A stretch of 10,033 nt of DNA from Actinomycetota bacterium (GCA_016870695.1 VGAV01000057.1:1-10033), one strand, 5' to 3'. Counted from the first letter of the stretch, positions 1 through 6,289 are shown. Notes: generated from the sequence alone by a model not told the origin. A program made the numbers and translations.

Positions 1-151
1 CGCGACCCGAGGCTTCGGCGACGCCGAGTTCACCGAGGTGGCCGACATCATCGCGCTCGCGCTGATCCCCGGCGCCGACGTGGAGGCGCTGCGGGCGCGC
101 GTCGCGACGCTCACCGACGCCTTCCCGCTGTACCCCGACCTGCAGCAGTGA
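1..151 (+). CDS. glyA: Serine hydroxymethyltransferase, C-terminal end (partial)
   Basis: Only the last 49 residues and the stop codon are in the window; the reading frame begins at base 2. The visible peptide starts [21 protein letters not shown] and ends FPLYPDLQQ. The TRGF…EF..VA..I pattern followed by a short helix and a YP ending is typical of the SHMT small C-terminal domain. The enzyme is a cytoplasmic PLP-dependent protein that interconverts serine plus tetrahydrofolate with glycine plus 5,10-methylene-THF. The pairing with folD directly downstream on the same strand supports the call, since FolD uses the methylene-THF product. PLP and active-site residues lie outside the window, so the identification rests on the C-terminal signature and context. 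Confidence 0.85.
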   Translation, partial: ATRGFGDAEFTEVADIIALALIPGADVEALRARVATLTDAFPLYPDLQQ

Positions 152-296
152 GCCCCGCCGGGGCGGGCGCCCGTGCGGCGTCCCGTCCCGGCATCCCTCG
201 CCGCCCGGAGCCGGGCGCGACCGTGGCGGGTCGGCCGCGCGCCGGGGGTCGGAGGCGAGCCCGACACACAGACACAGACACAGAACGAGGGATGCC
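152..296 (+). promoter_or_regulatory. Structured glyA-folD intergenic leader, folD SD inside an 11-bp inverted repeat
   Basis: This 145-nt gap has no gene. GGCATCCCTCG at 190-200 is the exact reverse complement of CGAGGGATGCC at 286-296. The second arm contains the folD Shine-Dalgarno (GAGGGA, 287-292) and ends one base before the ATG. Between the arms, CGCCCG (202-207) pairs with CGGGCG (212-217), and GTCGG (248-252) can pair with CCGAC (261-265). A short GC hairpin follows the glyA stop (GCCCC/GGGGC, 152-164). CACAGA is repeated three times in tandem at 267-284, an A-rich unstructured stretch just before the SD. I see no convincing -35/-10 pair, so folD is probably read through from glyA. 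Regulation by masking of the SD is inference. Confidence 0.45.
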
Positions 297-1178
297 ATGA
301 CGGCGACGAGACTGGACGGCAAGGCCGCCGCGGCGGCGATCAAGACGGAGCTGGCCGAGCGGGTGGCGGTGCTGCGCGATCACGGGGTCGTCCCCGGCAT
401 CGCGACCGTGCTCGTCGGTGCGGACCCGGCGTCGCAGCTCTACGTCGGGATGAAGCACCGCGAGTCCGAGGCGATCGGCATGAACTCGATCCAGGTCGAG
501 CTCCCCGCCGAGTCCACGCAGGAGGAGGTCGAGGCCGTCATCGACCGGCTCAACGCCGACCCGACGTGCCACGGCTACATCGTGCAGCTGCCGCTGCCGA
601 AGCACATCGACACGGACCGCGTGCTCGAGCGCATCGACCCGGCGAAGGATGCCGACGGCCTGCACCCCACCAACCTCGGCCGCCTGGTGCTCAACGTCAA
701 CGCGCCCATCACCACGCCGCTGCCCTGCACCCCGCGCGGGGTCATCGAGCTGCTCCTGCGCAACGGCTACGACCTCGCCGGCAAGAACGTCGTGGTGGTG
801 GGTCGCGGCGTCACCATCGGCCGGTCGATCGGCCTCCTCCTCACGCGCCGCGAGATCAACGCGACCGTGACGCTGACCCACACGGGCACCACGGACCTCG
901 GGTCGCACCTGCGTCAGGCGGACGTCGTCGTGGCCGCGGCCGGCGTGAAGCACATCGTGCGCGCGAAGGACGTCAAGCCCGGCGCTGCGGTGCTCGACGT
1001 GGGCGTGACGCGCGAGGTGGATCCCGTGACCGGCAAGAACCGCGTCTACGGCGACGTGCACCCGGACGTGGCCGAGGTCGCCGGCTTCCTTTCCCCGAAC
1101 CCCGGTGGTGTCGGACCGATGACGGTGGCCCTGCTGATGACGAACGTCGTCGAGGCCGCGGAGCGCGCGACCGCCTGA
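297..1178 (+). CDS. folD: Bifunctional methylene-THF dehydrogenase / methenyl-THF cyclohydrolase
   Basis: FolD of 293 residues, a normal length for the family. It is a cytoplasmic enzyme that oxidises 5,10-methylene-THF with NADP and then hydrolyses methenyl-THF to 10-formyl-THF, used for purines and formyl-Met-tRNA. Family landmarks are in order: YVGMK with catalytic Lys53; [10 protein letters not shown] at 96-105 with Gln97; the KDADG loop at 117-121 with Asp120; [11 protein letters not shown] at 143-153; the dinucleotide-binding segment [15 protein letters not shown] at 165-179; and NPGGVGPMT near the C-terminus (268-276). The GRGVT form of the cofactor loop is common in actinobacteria. 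The start is ATG 297, with GAGGGA 4 nt upstream. It lies 145 nt after glyA and is probably co-transcribed with it. Nothing is missing or truncated. Confidence 0.97.
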   Translation: MTATRLDGKAAAAAIKTELAERVAVLRDHGVVPGIATVLVGADPASQLYVGMKHRESEAIGMNSIQVELPAESTQEEVEAVIDRLNADPTCHGYIVQLPLPKHIDTDRVLERIDPAKDADGLHPTNLGRLVLNVNAPITTPLPCTPRGVIELLLRNGYDLAGKNVVVVGRGVTIGRSIGLLLTRREINATVTLTHTGTTDLGSHLRQADVVVAAAGVKHIVRAKDVKPGAAVLDVGVTREVDPVTGKNRVYGDVHPDVAEVAGFLSPNPGGVGPMTVALLMTNVVEAAERATA

Positions 1179-1179
1179 C

Positions 1180-1217
1180 GCGCTGCGGGCGTGCGCACCC
1201 GCTCCGCGCTGCGGGCG
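1180..1217 (+). repeat. 12-bp direct repeat just after the folD stop
   Basis: GCGCTGCGGGCG occurs at 1180-1191 and again at 1206-1217, starting two bases past the folD stop. Between the copies, GCGGG (1185-1189) can pair with CCCGC (1198-1202). The unit is GC-rich and low in complexity, so it may be a small chance or slippage duplication. No function is visible. Confidence 0.5.
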
Positions 1218-1218
1218 C

Positions 1219-1275
1219 TGACTTGTCGCGAATGTGCGGGTTGTGCGGGGTGCGGCGTACATCTGCGACAAGTCA
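1219..1275 (+). terminator. Long imperfect hairpin downstream of folD (putative terminator or dispersed palindrome)
   Basis: TGACTTGTCGC (1219-1229) is a perfect inverted repeat of GCGACAAGTCA (1265-1275). As + strand RNA the pairing continues inward: G1230·U1264 wobble, one A/C mismatch, ATGT/ACAT (1232-1235/1259-1262), G·U, then two GC pairs. That gives 19 of 20 pairs and a 17-nt loop. No U-tract follows, so classic intrinsic termination is uncertain; actinobacterial terminators often lack the U-run. It begins 40 nt after the folD stop. The rest of the gap to 1404 is G-rich, and I see no clear promoter in it. Confidence 0.5.
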
Positions 1276-1404
1276 CGGCCAGGGGGCGGGGGCGGCCAAG
1301 GGTATGGCGACGGCGGCGCCGGACGCCAGGAGTGCGCGAACGACGGATGAACGGTGGGGCGCGTCGTCGGCGGGCGGACCCGAAGCGTGACATCGTGGGC
1401 TGTT

Positions 1405-1881
1405 ATGAGCGACAGCGTGCTGAACGACCTCCTGACCCGCGTCACCGAGAGCGGCCTGGTCGACGACCCCGTCATCGAGGATGACGTCGTCCGCGGCGAG
1501 GCCTACCTGACGGGTGCCGACGCCGAGGTCGAGATCGACGTCGACCCGGAGATCGACGAGACGGACGAGCCCGACCTCGATGCGCTCCTCGCCGCGGTCT
1601 CGAGAGTGCTGTCGACCGACGAGCAGAGCTGGCGCGCGCTCCTCGAGGAGGTCGCGACCGAGATCGAGGACGCCCTCGAAGACGAGGAGATCGCCAAGGT
1701 CGCGGACCCGCGCGTCGACCTCGAGCCGGTGGGGGTCGGCGTCTTCGTCGACGCGATCATCGTCGTCTTCGTCGGCGAGAAGCAGTTCCCCGACGCGCTC
1801 GTGCACGTGCAGCTGACGCCCGAGCTCGAGGTCGAGGACATCGAGATCGTCAACGACAGCGAGGACGACGACGAGGACTGA
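1405..1881 (+). CDS. Small, strongly acidic protein of unknown function
   Basis: A protein of 158 residues that I do not recognise. About 50 residues are Asp or Glu (32%), against 7 Lys/Arg, so the isoelectric point must be very low. It begins MSDSVLNDLLTRVTESG and has two very acidic stretches (41-60 and 79-95, the latter helical in pattern). A hydrophobic strand-like segment follows, VGVGVFVDAIIVVFVG at 109-124, and the tail DSEDDDED is purely acidic. I see no signal peptide, Cys or catalytic motif. The hydrophobic segment carries an Asp (116), so it looks like buried beta strands rather than a membrane helix. ATG 1405 is preferred; an in-frame GTG at 1354 would add an Arg-rich 17-residue extension unlike the rest. 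No good SD precedes either start, so the exact start is uncertain. Strong codon bias and a clean stop before a terminator support a real gene. Confidence 0.8.
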   Translation: MSDSVLNDLLTRVTESGLVDDPVIEDDVVRGEAYLTGADAEVEIDVDPEIDETDEPDLDALLAAVSRVLSTDEQSWRALLEEVATEIEDALEDEEIAKVADPRVDLEPVGVGVFVDAIIVVFVGEKQFPDALVHVQLTPELEVEDIEIVNDSEDDDED

Positions 1882-1889
1882 CCCTCGCG

Positions 1890-1967
1890 GCCGCGAGAGG
1901 AGATGCGGCGAGGGGAGGTGGCATCCGGTGTCCCGGGTCCTCCCGTCGCGACATCTCCTCCCGCGGC
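1890..1967. terminator. Bidirectional terminator: 29-nt inverted repeat between convergent genes
   Basis: Bases 1890-1918 pair with 1939-1967 at 25 of 29 positions, leaving a 20-nt loop (1919-1938) that contains one GGCATCC heptamer. It fills the gap between two converging genes (stops at 1881 and 1990), where a shared terminator is expected. An overlapping 14-nt perfect palindrome, CTCGCGGCCGCGAG at 1884-1897, shares bases with the left arm, so the two folds compete. There is no T-run on either side. Confidence 0.7.
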
Positions 1968-1989
1968 GACCAGGCCTCGGCGCGCGCCG

Positions 1990-3648
1990 TCAGCGGGACG
2001 CGATCTCCTCCCAGAACGGTGCCACCACCGCCGCGCTCACGCGCAGGTCGAGGAGGAGGAATCCGCGATCGTCCGCACCGCGGGCGACCCAGGATGCCAG
2101 GGCCTGCAGGTCCGCCACCGTCTCGACGACCACGCCCTCCGCGCCGAACCCGCGCGCGACCGCGGCGAAGTCGACCTGCGGGATGAGCATCGGGTCGGGA
2201 TGCAGGCCCTTCAGGCCGTAGTTCAGGACCTCGGCGCCGTACTGCGCGTCGTTCCAGACGACGGCCATCCCGCGACCGCCCGCGACGCGGATCGCCGTCT
2301 CGAGGTCGGACAGGGCCATCAGGCCGCCGCCGTCCCCCGTGCTCAGCACGATCGCGGCGTCCGGGCTGGCGACGGCGGCACCCGGGATGCTCGGGAACCC
2401 GAGGCCGATGGACTGGTACGCCGTGCCGACCATGATCATGCGATCCGGTGACGCGACGGGCCAGTACATGTTCGACCAGCCCATGAAATGTCCGCCGTCG
2501 TGGACGACCACCCGGTCCGCCGGCAGCAGCTCGGCCAGGCGCGCGGCCGCGGTCCGCGGGTCGAGCCGGCCGTCGGGACCCTGACCCTGCCCGCCGGGAT
2601 GCCGCCGGGCGGCGGCGAGATCGAGGCCGTTGCCCCAGGTGGACGGGCTCGACCCGCGTGTGCGCAGGCGCCGGGCGATCTCGCGGGCGACGTCCGCGGC
2701 ATCCCCTCGCACGTACCCGCCCACGTGCGGATGCGTCGCGGTGGGGGCCAGGTCGACCTGGAACACCCGTGTGCCGGGGGCGAAGAGCTCGCCGAAGCGC
2801 ATCGTGAACTGGTTCAGGCCGGCGCCGAAGATCACGGCGACGTCGGCCTCGCGCGCGAGCTGCATGGCCCCGGGCGCGCCGAAGCCCCCGGCGACGCCGA
2901 GGTCGCGGGACGGGTCGGAGAAGAGGCCCCGGCCGAGGGCGCTGGTGGTCGTGAGGGCGCCGGTGAGGGCGGCGAGGTCGTCGAGGGCGTCGCCCGCGCC
3001 GGCCAGCCAGGCGCCGCGCCCGCCGAGGAGGACGGGGCGCTCGGCGTCCGAGAGCGCGCCGACGATCTGCTCGATCACGGCGTCGGCGTACGCGTCGAGC
3101 GGCGGACGCTCGGGCGTGACCTGCGGCGCGGCCTCGGGCCCGGCGGCATCCGGGATCGGGCCCGCCTCCCGCGTCGCGACGTCGTACGGGATGCCGAGCA
3201 CGACCGGGAGCCGGTAGGTCAGCGCGTGCTCGATCGCGATGACCACGGTCGCCGCAGCGTCACGATGGCCGACCGTATAGGTGCGGGCGCCCACGGCCGC
3301 GGCGAGGGCGATCTGGTCGACGCCCCACGGCCGGGACCCCGACGTGGGCTCATCGCCCACGATGAGCACGAGCGGTGTGCGGGCCTGCACGGCCTCCGCG
3401 AGGGCGGTCAGCGTGTTGGTGAAGCCGGCGCCGTACGTCGCCGTCGCCGCGGCGGGGCGTCCGCAGGCGCGGAAGTGCGCGTCCGCGGCGACCACGCCCG
3501 CCGCCTCGTGGCGGACGGCGACGAAGCCGGCGGCGGTCTCGCGGCCGAGGGCGTCGAGGAAGTAGGCGTTGCCGTTCCCCATGACGCCGAAGACGGTGTC
3601 GATGTGGCGGGCGAGCGTGTGCGCGACGTGCGCGGAGACGGTGGGCAT
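1990..3648 (-). CDS. ThDP-dependent 2-oxoacid decarboxylase / acetolactate-synthase-like enzyme
   Basis: A protein of 552 residues, the usual size for this family. The N-terminal PYR domain (about 1-170) has GNGNAYFLDAL at 24-34 and the conserved catalytic Glu48 in VRHEAAG. The middle Rossmann-like domain (about 190-330) has DVAVIFGAGLNQF near 269-281. The C-terminal PP domain carries the ThDP/Mg motif GDG (438-440) with its partner Asn466-Asp467. Such enzymes make an activated aldehyde from a 2-oxoacid and release or carboligate it; motifs alone cannot fix the substrate. ATG 3648 is chosen because it starts the conserved PYR domain; further in-frame sequence upstream shows no family homology. 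SD support is modest (GAAAGG about 11 nt upstream). It lies 161 nt downstream of the VOC gene and ends at a terminator shared with the acidic-protein gene. Confidence 0.9.
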   Translation of the reverse strand: MPTVSAHVAHTLARHIDTVFGVMGNGNAYFLDALGRETAAGFVAVRHEAAGVVAADAHFRACGRPAAATATYGAGFTNTLTALAEAVQARTPLVLIVGDEPTSGSRPWGVDQIALAAAVGARTYTVGHRDAAATVVIAIEHALTYRLPVVLGIPYDVATREAGPIPDAAGPEAAPQVTPERPPLDAYADAVIEQIVGALSDAERPVLLGGRGAWLAGAGDALDDLAALTGALTTTSALGRGLFSDPSRDLGVAGGFGAPGAMQLAREADVAVIFGAGLNQFTMRFGELFAPGTRVFQVDLAPTATHPHVGGYVRGDAADVAREIARRLRTRGSSPSTWGNGLDLAAARRHPGGQGQGPDGRLDPRTAAARLAELLPADRVVVHDGGHFMGWSNMYWPVASPDRMIMVGTAYQSIGLGFPSIPGAAVASPDAAIVLSTGDGGGLMALSDLETAIRVAGGRGMAVVWNDAQYGAEVLNYGLKGLHPDPMLIPQVDFAAVARGFGAEGVVVETVADLQALASWVARGADDRGFLLLDLRVSAAVVAPFWEEIASR

Positions 3649-3809
3649 GACAGGAGGAGCCTTTCGAGACGAACGGGATGGATGCCGTATGTGTCTCGCG
3701 CTCACCACGCTACGTGCCCTTTTTTCGAGCAGCGACGCACACCGTCGGGCGCCTGACCGTCCGAGTATAGGGGGGCGGCGCGGGGTCCTCGCCCCCGCCC
3801 CGCCCCGCG
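3649..3809 (-). promoter_or_regulatory. Leader and candidate promoter of the ThDP enzyme gene
   Basis: This 161-nt gap separates two genes on the - strand. Read on -, CGCGGGG (3809-3803) and CCCCGCG (3785-3779) can form a hairpin right after the VOC stop, a weak terminator. Next comes TATACT (3769-3764), five of six to a -10 box, but with only G-rich sequence where the -35 should be. The leader holds an inverted repeat CGAGAC/GTCTCG (3665-3670/3693-3698). It also has two copies of TTTCGAG (3662-3668 and 3723-3729), the core seen in the ramB-pckG gap. The promoter is a guess; the repeats are directly visible. Confidence 0.3.
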
Positions 3810-4172
3810 TCAGGCCCGGTCGTGCAGCGTCAGGTGGTAGCCGTCGGGGTCGGCGAACGTGAAGGTCCGCCCGAACGGTCCGTCGAACGGCGCCGTGACG
3901 ATGCGCTGCGCCTCCGCGACGAGGGAGTCGTGGATGCCGTCGACATCGGTCGCGTGGAGCCACAGGGCCGCGCCGATGCCGGGCTGGGCGGGAAGGTCGG
4001 CGCCGTCGACGATGTCGCGGAGGGCGAAGGCGATGGTGCTGGTCGTGAACACCACGGCGTGAGGCGGTCCGGCGGGGGAGCGGACGAGGCCGAGGTGCCG
4101 CTCGTAGAAGGCCTGCGACGCGGCGAGATCGCGCACCTGGAGGGAGAGGAAATCGGGTCCGGTGACGGGCAT
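3810..4172 (-). CDS. VOC-superfamily (glyoxalase/bleomycin-resistance/dioxygenase fold) protein
   Basis: A single-module VOC protein of 120 residues. The first beta-alpha unit is LQVRDLAASQAFYERHLGL (11-29), the classic VOC opening. The second half ends GPFGRTFTFADPDGYHLTLHD (98-118), where the DPDGY(H) strand normally supplies a metal or ligand residue. Family members are metal-dependent lyases, dioxygenases, thiol transferases or drug-binding proteins acting in the cytosol; the substrate cannot be read from the sequence. ATG 4172 has GGAG 6 nt upstream. It is divergent from the marR gene, and its promoter region overlaps two palindromic operators. It is therefore probably induced when MarR is released by a ligand, perhaps a small toxic or electrophilic compound (inference). 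Confidence 0.9.
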   Translation of the reverse strand: MPVTGPDFLSLQVRDLAASQAFYERHLGLVRSPAGPPHAVVFTTSTIAFALRDIVDGADLPAQPGIGAALWLHATDVDGIHDSLVAEAQRIVTAPFDGPFGRTFTFADPDGYHLTLHDRA

Positions 4173-4188
4173 GAGGGGCTCCGTATCG

Positions 4189-4206
4189 ATGTCAGTTTTC
4201 TGACAT
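4189..4206. promoter_or_regulatory. MarR operator, copy 1
   Basis: A perfect 18-bp inverted repeat: ATGTCAG-TTTT-CTGACAT. It lies between the divergent VOC and marR genes, 17 bp upstream of the VOC start codon. Size, symmetry and position are those of MarR-dimer operators. It has exactly the same half-sites as copy 2, 27 bp away. Confidence 0.85.
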
Positions 4207-4222
4207 GTGCAGCATATGTCAG
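4194..4222 (-). promoter_or_regulatory. Candidate promoter of the VOC gene
   Basis: On the - strand, CTGACA (4222-4217) is five of six to a -35 box. It is followed after 17 bp by AAAACT (4199-4194), a weak -10. The -35 lies in operator copy 2 and the -10 in copy 1. The GGAG SD sits in the leader before ATG 4172. Confidence 0.4.
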
Positions 4223-4228
4223 GATACT
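4200..4228 (+). promoter_or_regulatory. Candidate marR promoter
   Basis: CTGACA (4200-4205, five of six to -35) and GATACT (4223-4228) are 17 bp apart. The -35 lies in operator copy 1 and the -10 in copy 2, mirroring the VOC promoter. With this -10 the transcript would start at or just past ATG 4232. A slightly earlier -10 (CAGGAT, 4220-4225) would fit a leaderless mRNA better. The start site is therefore uncertain. Confidence 0.35.
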
Positions 4229-4233
4229 GACAT
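4216..4233. promoter_or_regulatory. MarR operator, copy 2
   Basis: A perfect 18-bp inverted repeat: ATGTCAG-GATA-CTGACAT. It overlaps the AGGA Shine-Dalgarno and the first two bases of the marR start codon (ATG 4232). Bound repressor here would block marR transcription directly, which suggests autoregulation. Confidence 0.85.
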
Positions 4234-4684
4234 GGCGCAAGCGGACGGCATCCATCTCGACACCTCCCTCGGCTACCTCGTCAAGGTGACGGCGACCGCG
4301 CTGCGCCAGGCGATGGAGGACGCCCTCCGGCCGCTCGGGATGAGCATCACGCACTACTCGTGTCTCGAGCTGCTCGCGCAGCGTCCCGGGCTGTCGAACT
4401 CCGAGCTGGCCCGCGGCACGTTCGTCACCCGGCAGAGCATGAACGTGCTGCTGCTCTCGCTCGAGGAGCAGGGCGAGGTCGCGCGCCCCGCCGCGGCGAC
4501 GGTCGGTCGTGCGCTGCCCGCCCGGCTCACCGACCGCGGCCGGGAGCGGCTGCGGGGCGCGACCGCGGCCGTGCGTGCGGTCGAGCTGCGCATGCTCGCG
4601 GGGCTCGACGACGGGGAGCGGGAGCAGGCGCTCCGTCTCCTGCGGAAGATGGTGGACGCCCTGCGCGGCGACTCCGCGCGCTGA
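4232..4684 (+). CDS. MarR-family winged-helix transcriptional regulator
   Basis: A protein of 150 residues, typical MarR size. The N-terminal dimer helix (about 10-34) leads into LGMSITHYSCLELLAQ (35-50). The helix-turn-helix follows: LSNSELARGTFVTRQSMNVLLLSLEEQG (54-81), with recognition helix around TRQSMNVLL. The beta wing holds RPAAATVGRALPARLTDRGRERL (85-107), and C-terminal dimerisation helices follow. ATG 4232 has AGGA 7 nt upstream; an in-frame ATG at 4205 would start inside operator copy 1 and is less likely. MarR proteins are usually repressors released by phenolic or other small ligands or by oxidation. This one has a single Cys (44), near the start of the winged-helix domain. The two palindromes in the shared gap argue that it controls itself and the VOC gene, and possibly the downstream dehydrogenase by read-through. 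Confidence 0.95.
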   Translation: MAQADGIHLDTSLGYLVKVTATALRQAMEDALRPLGMSITHYSCLELLAQRPGLSNSELARGTFVTRQSMNVLLLSLEEQGEVARPAAATVGRALPARLTDRGRERLRGATAAVRAVELRMLAGLDDGEREQALRLLRKMVDALRGDSAR

Positions 4685-4720
4685 CCGCCCGGCTTCATCT
4701 GGTGGCCATACCGGCGAGCG

Positions 4721-4749
4721 GTGACGCCCGTTTGTACACCACGTATATC
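4721..4749 (+). promoter_or_regulatory. Candidate promoter of the aldehyde dehydrogenase gene
   Basis: GTGACG (4721-4726) and TATATC (4744-4749) are separated by 17 bp in the 126-nt gap after marR. A short TGTACA palindrome lies between them (4733-4738). The small AT-rich island in otherwise GC-rich sequence supports a promoter, so the gene may be expressed independently of marR. No copy of the MarR palindrome is here. Confidence 0.4.
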
Positions 4750-4810
4750 GGCGCCGCCCGGCGGCCGGACGAGAATTGGCGGGACACCCCGCCCCGATCC
4801 AGGAGGACCT

Positions 4811-6283
4811 ATGACTGCGTCGCGCGAGAGCGAGCTGCTGGCATCCATTCCGAACACCCTGCTCATCGACGGGGAGTGGCGTCCGGCCGCGGGCGGGCGG
4901 ACCGTCGCGGTGAACGACCCGGCGACGGGCGACGTGATCCGCGAGATCGCCGACGCGTCCGTCGGCGACGGCGAGGCGGCGATGGATGCCGCGGCGGCGG
5001 CGTTCCCGTCCTGGGCGGCGACCCCGGCGCGTGAGCGTGCCGAGATCCTGCGCCGTGCCTTCGACCTGCTGCAGGAGCGCAAGGAGGACGTCGCTCTCCT
5101 CATGACGCTCGAGATGGGCAAGCCGCTCGCCGAGGCGCGCGGCGAGGTCGCGTACGGCGGGGAGTTCCTGCGCTGGTTCAGCGAGGTCACCGCGCACGCC
5201 CAGGGGCGCTACGGCGCCAACCCCGAGGGCACCGGGCGCATGATCGTCACCCAGCATCCGGTCGGCCCGTGCTACCTCATCACCCCGTGGAACTTCCCGC
5301 TCGCGATGGCCACGCGCAAGATCGCGCCGGCGCTCGCCGCCGGCTGCACGGTCGTCATCAAGCCGGCCACGCTCACCCCGCTCACGACCCTGTTCTTCGC
5401 GAAGATCCTCGAGGACGCGGGTCTGCCCGCCGGCGTCGTCAACGTCATCACGACGACCGACACCGGACCCGTGTCGGAGCGCATCATCTCCGACCCGCGC
5501 CTGCGCAAGCTGTCGTTCACCGGCTCGACCCCGGTCGGCGTGAAGCTCCTGCAGCAGGCCGCGCCCGGAGTGCTCCGCACCTCGATGGAGCTCGGCGGCA
5601 ACGCGCCCTTCGTCGTGTTCGACGACGCGGACCTCGACAAGGCGGTCGAGGGCGCGATGCTGGCGAAGTTCCGCAACATCGGCCAGGCCTGCACGGCGGC
5701 GAACCGCTTCATCGTGCAGCGCTCCGTCGTCGAGGAGTTCACGCGCCGCGTCACCGAGCGCGTGCAGGGGCTGAAGATCGGCCGCGGCACCGAGGACGGC
5801 GTGCAGATCGGCCCGCTCATCGACGACCGCGCCGTCGACAAGGCGAAGACCCTCCTGGGCGACGCCGTCGAGCGCGGCGCGACCGTTACCACCGGCGGCT
5901 CTCCGGTCGACGGACCCGGGACGTTCTTCGAGCCCACCGTCGTGGCCGACGTGCAGCCGGGGAGCGACATCCTGCGCGAGGAGATCTTCGGACCGGTCCT
6001 GGCGATCGTCCCGTTCGACGACGAGGACGACGCCGTGCGCATCGCGAACGACACCGAGTACGGCCTCGTGTCCTACGTGTTCACCGAGTCGCTCGCGCGA
6101 GGCCAGCGCATGATCGACAAGCTCGAGACGGGGATGATGGGCCTCAACGTCGGCGTGGTCTCCAACGCGGCGGCGCCCTTCGGCGGCTGGAAGCAGTCCG
6201 GCCTCGGCCGCGAGGGCGGCGACGAGGGCATCCACGAGTACCTGCAGACGAAGTACACGCTCACGGCGAACCCGTACGCCTGA
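4811..6283 (+). CDS. gabD: Aldehyde dehydrogenase, succinate-semialdehyde dehydrogenase type
   Basis: An NAD(P)-dependent aldehyde dehydrogenase of 490 residues, normal length. The oxyanion Asn161 lies in TPWNFPLAM, the cofactor Lys184 in VVIKPA, and the glycine motif at FTGSTPVG (236-243). The general base is Glu260 in MELGGNAPF, and the catalytic Cys294 lies in NIGQACTAANRF. The C-terminal signature is APFGGWKQSGLGREG (455-469). LEMGKPLAEARGEVAYGGEFLRWF (100-123) and ELGGNAPF are characteristic of the GabD/SSADH subgroup, which oxidises succinic semialdehyde to succinate (GABA shunt or 2-oxoglutarate bypass). Related glutarate- or other semialdehyde dehydrogenases remain possible. ATG 4811 has a perfect AGGAGG 4 nt upstream. 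No GABA transaminase is next to it; the neighbours are MarR and ramB. The gene ends 6 nt before a terminator. Confidence 0.88.
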   Translation: MTASRESELLASIPNTLLIDGEWRPAAGGRTVAVNDPATGDVIREIADASVGDGEAAMDAAAAAFPSWAATPARERAEILRRAFDLLQERKEDVALLMTLEMGKPLAEARGEVAYGGEFLRWFSEVTAHAQGRYGANPEGTGRMIVTQHPVGPCYLITPWNFPLAMATRKIAPALAAGCTVVIKPATLTPLTTLFFAKILEDAGLPAGVVNVITTTDTGPVSERIISDPRLRKLSFTGSTPVGVKLLQQAAPGVLRTSMELGGNAPFVVFDDADLDKAVEGAMLAKFRNIGQACTAANRFIVQRSVVEEFTRRVTERVQGLKIGRGTEDGVQIGPLIDDRAVDKAKTLLGDAVERGATVTTGGSPVDGPGTFFEPTVVADVQPGSDILREEIFGPVLAIVPFDDEDDAVRIANDTEYGLVSYVFTESLARGQRMIDKLETGMMGLNVGVVSNAAAPFGGWKQSGLGREGGDEGIHEYLQTKYTLTANPYA

Positions 6284-6289
6284 CGACAC

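Noticed and set aside
152..296. Known riboswitch (THF, glycine or SAM) before folD
   Set aside because: Hairpins are present but I could not match any conserved riboswitch core; only a covariance search could settle it.
1354..1404. GTG start at 1354 for the acidic protein
   Set aside because: The added 17 residues are basic and unlike the rest of the protein; SD support is no better than for ATG 1405. Not fully excluded.
111..1475. 454-residue open frame on the - strand opposite folD
   Set aside because: Shadow of folD; composition dominated by Arg/His/Asp/Val with no recognisable fold and no proper start signal.
2488..3756. 422-residue open frame on + opposite the ThDP enzyme gene
   Set aside because: The opposite strand encodes a complete ThDP enzyme with GDG…N and catalytic Glu; this frame has no motif and is an antisense shadow.
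3649..3963. N-terminal extension of the ThDP enzyme (about 105 residues)
   Set aside because: The extra sequence overlaps the VOC gene out of frame, is Arg-rich, and precedes the normal family N-terminus MPTVSAHVAHTLARH.
4205..4231. Upstream in-frame ATG for marR (9 extra residues)
   Set aside because: It lies inside operator copy 1 and has no SD, whereas ATG 4232 has AGGA 7 nt upstream.
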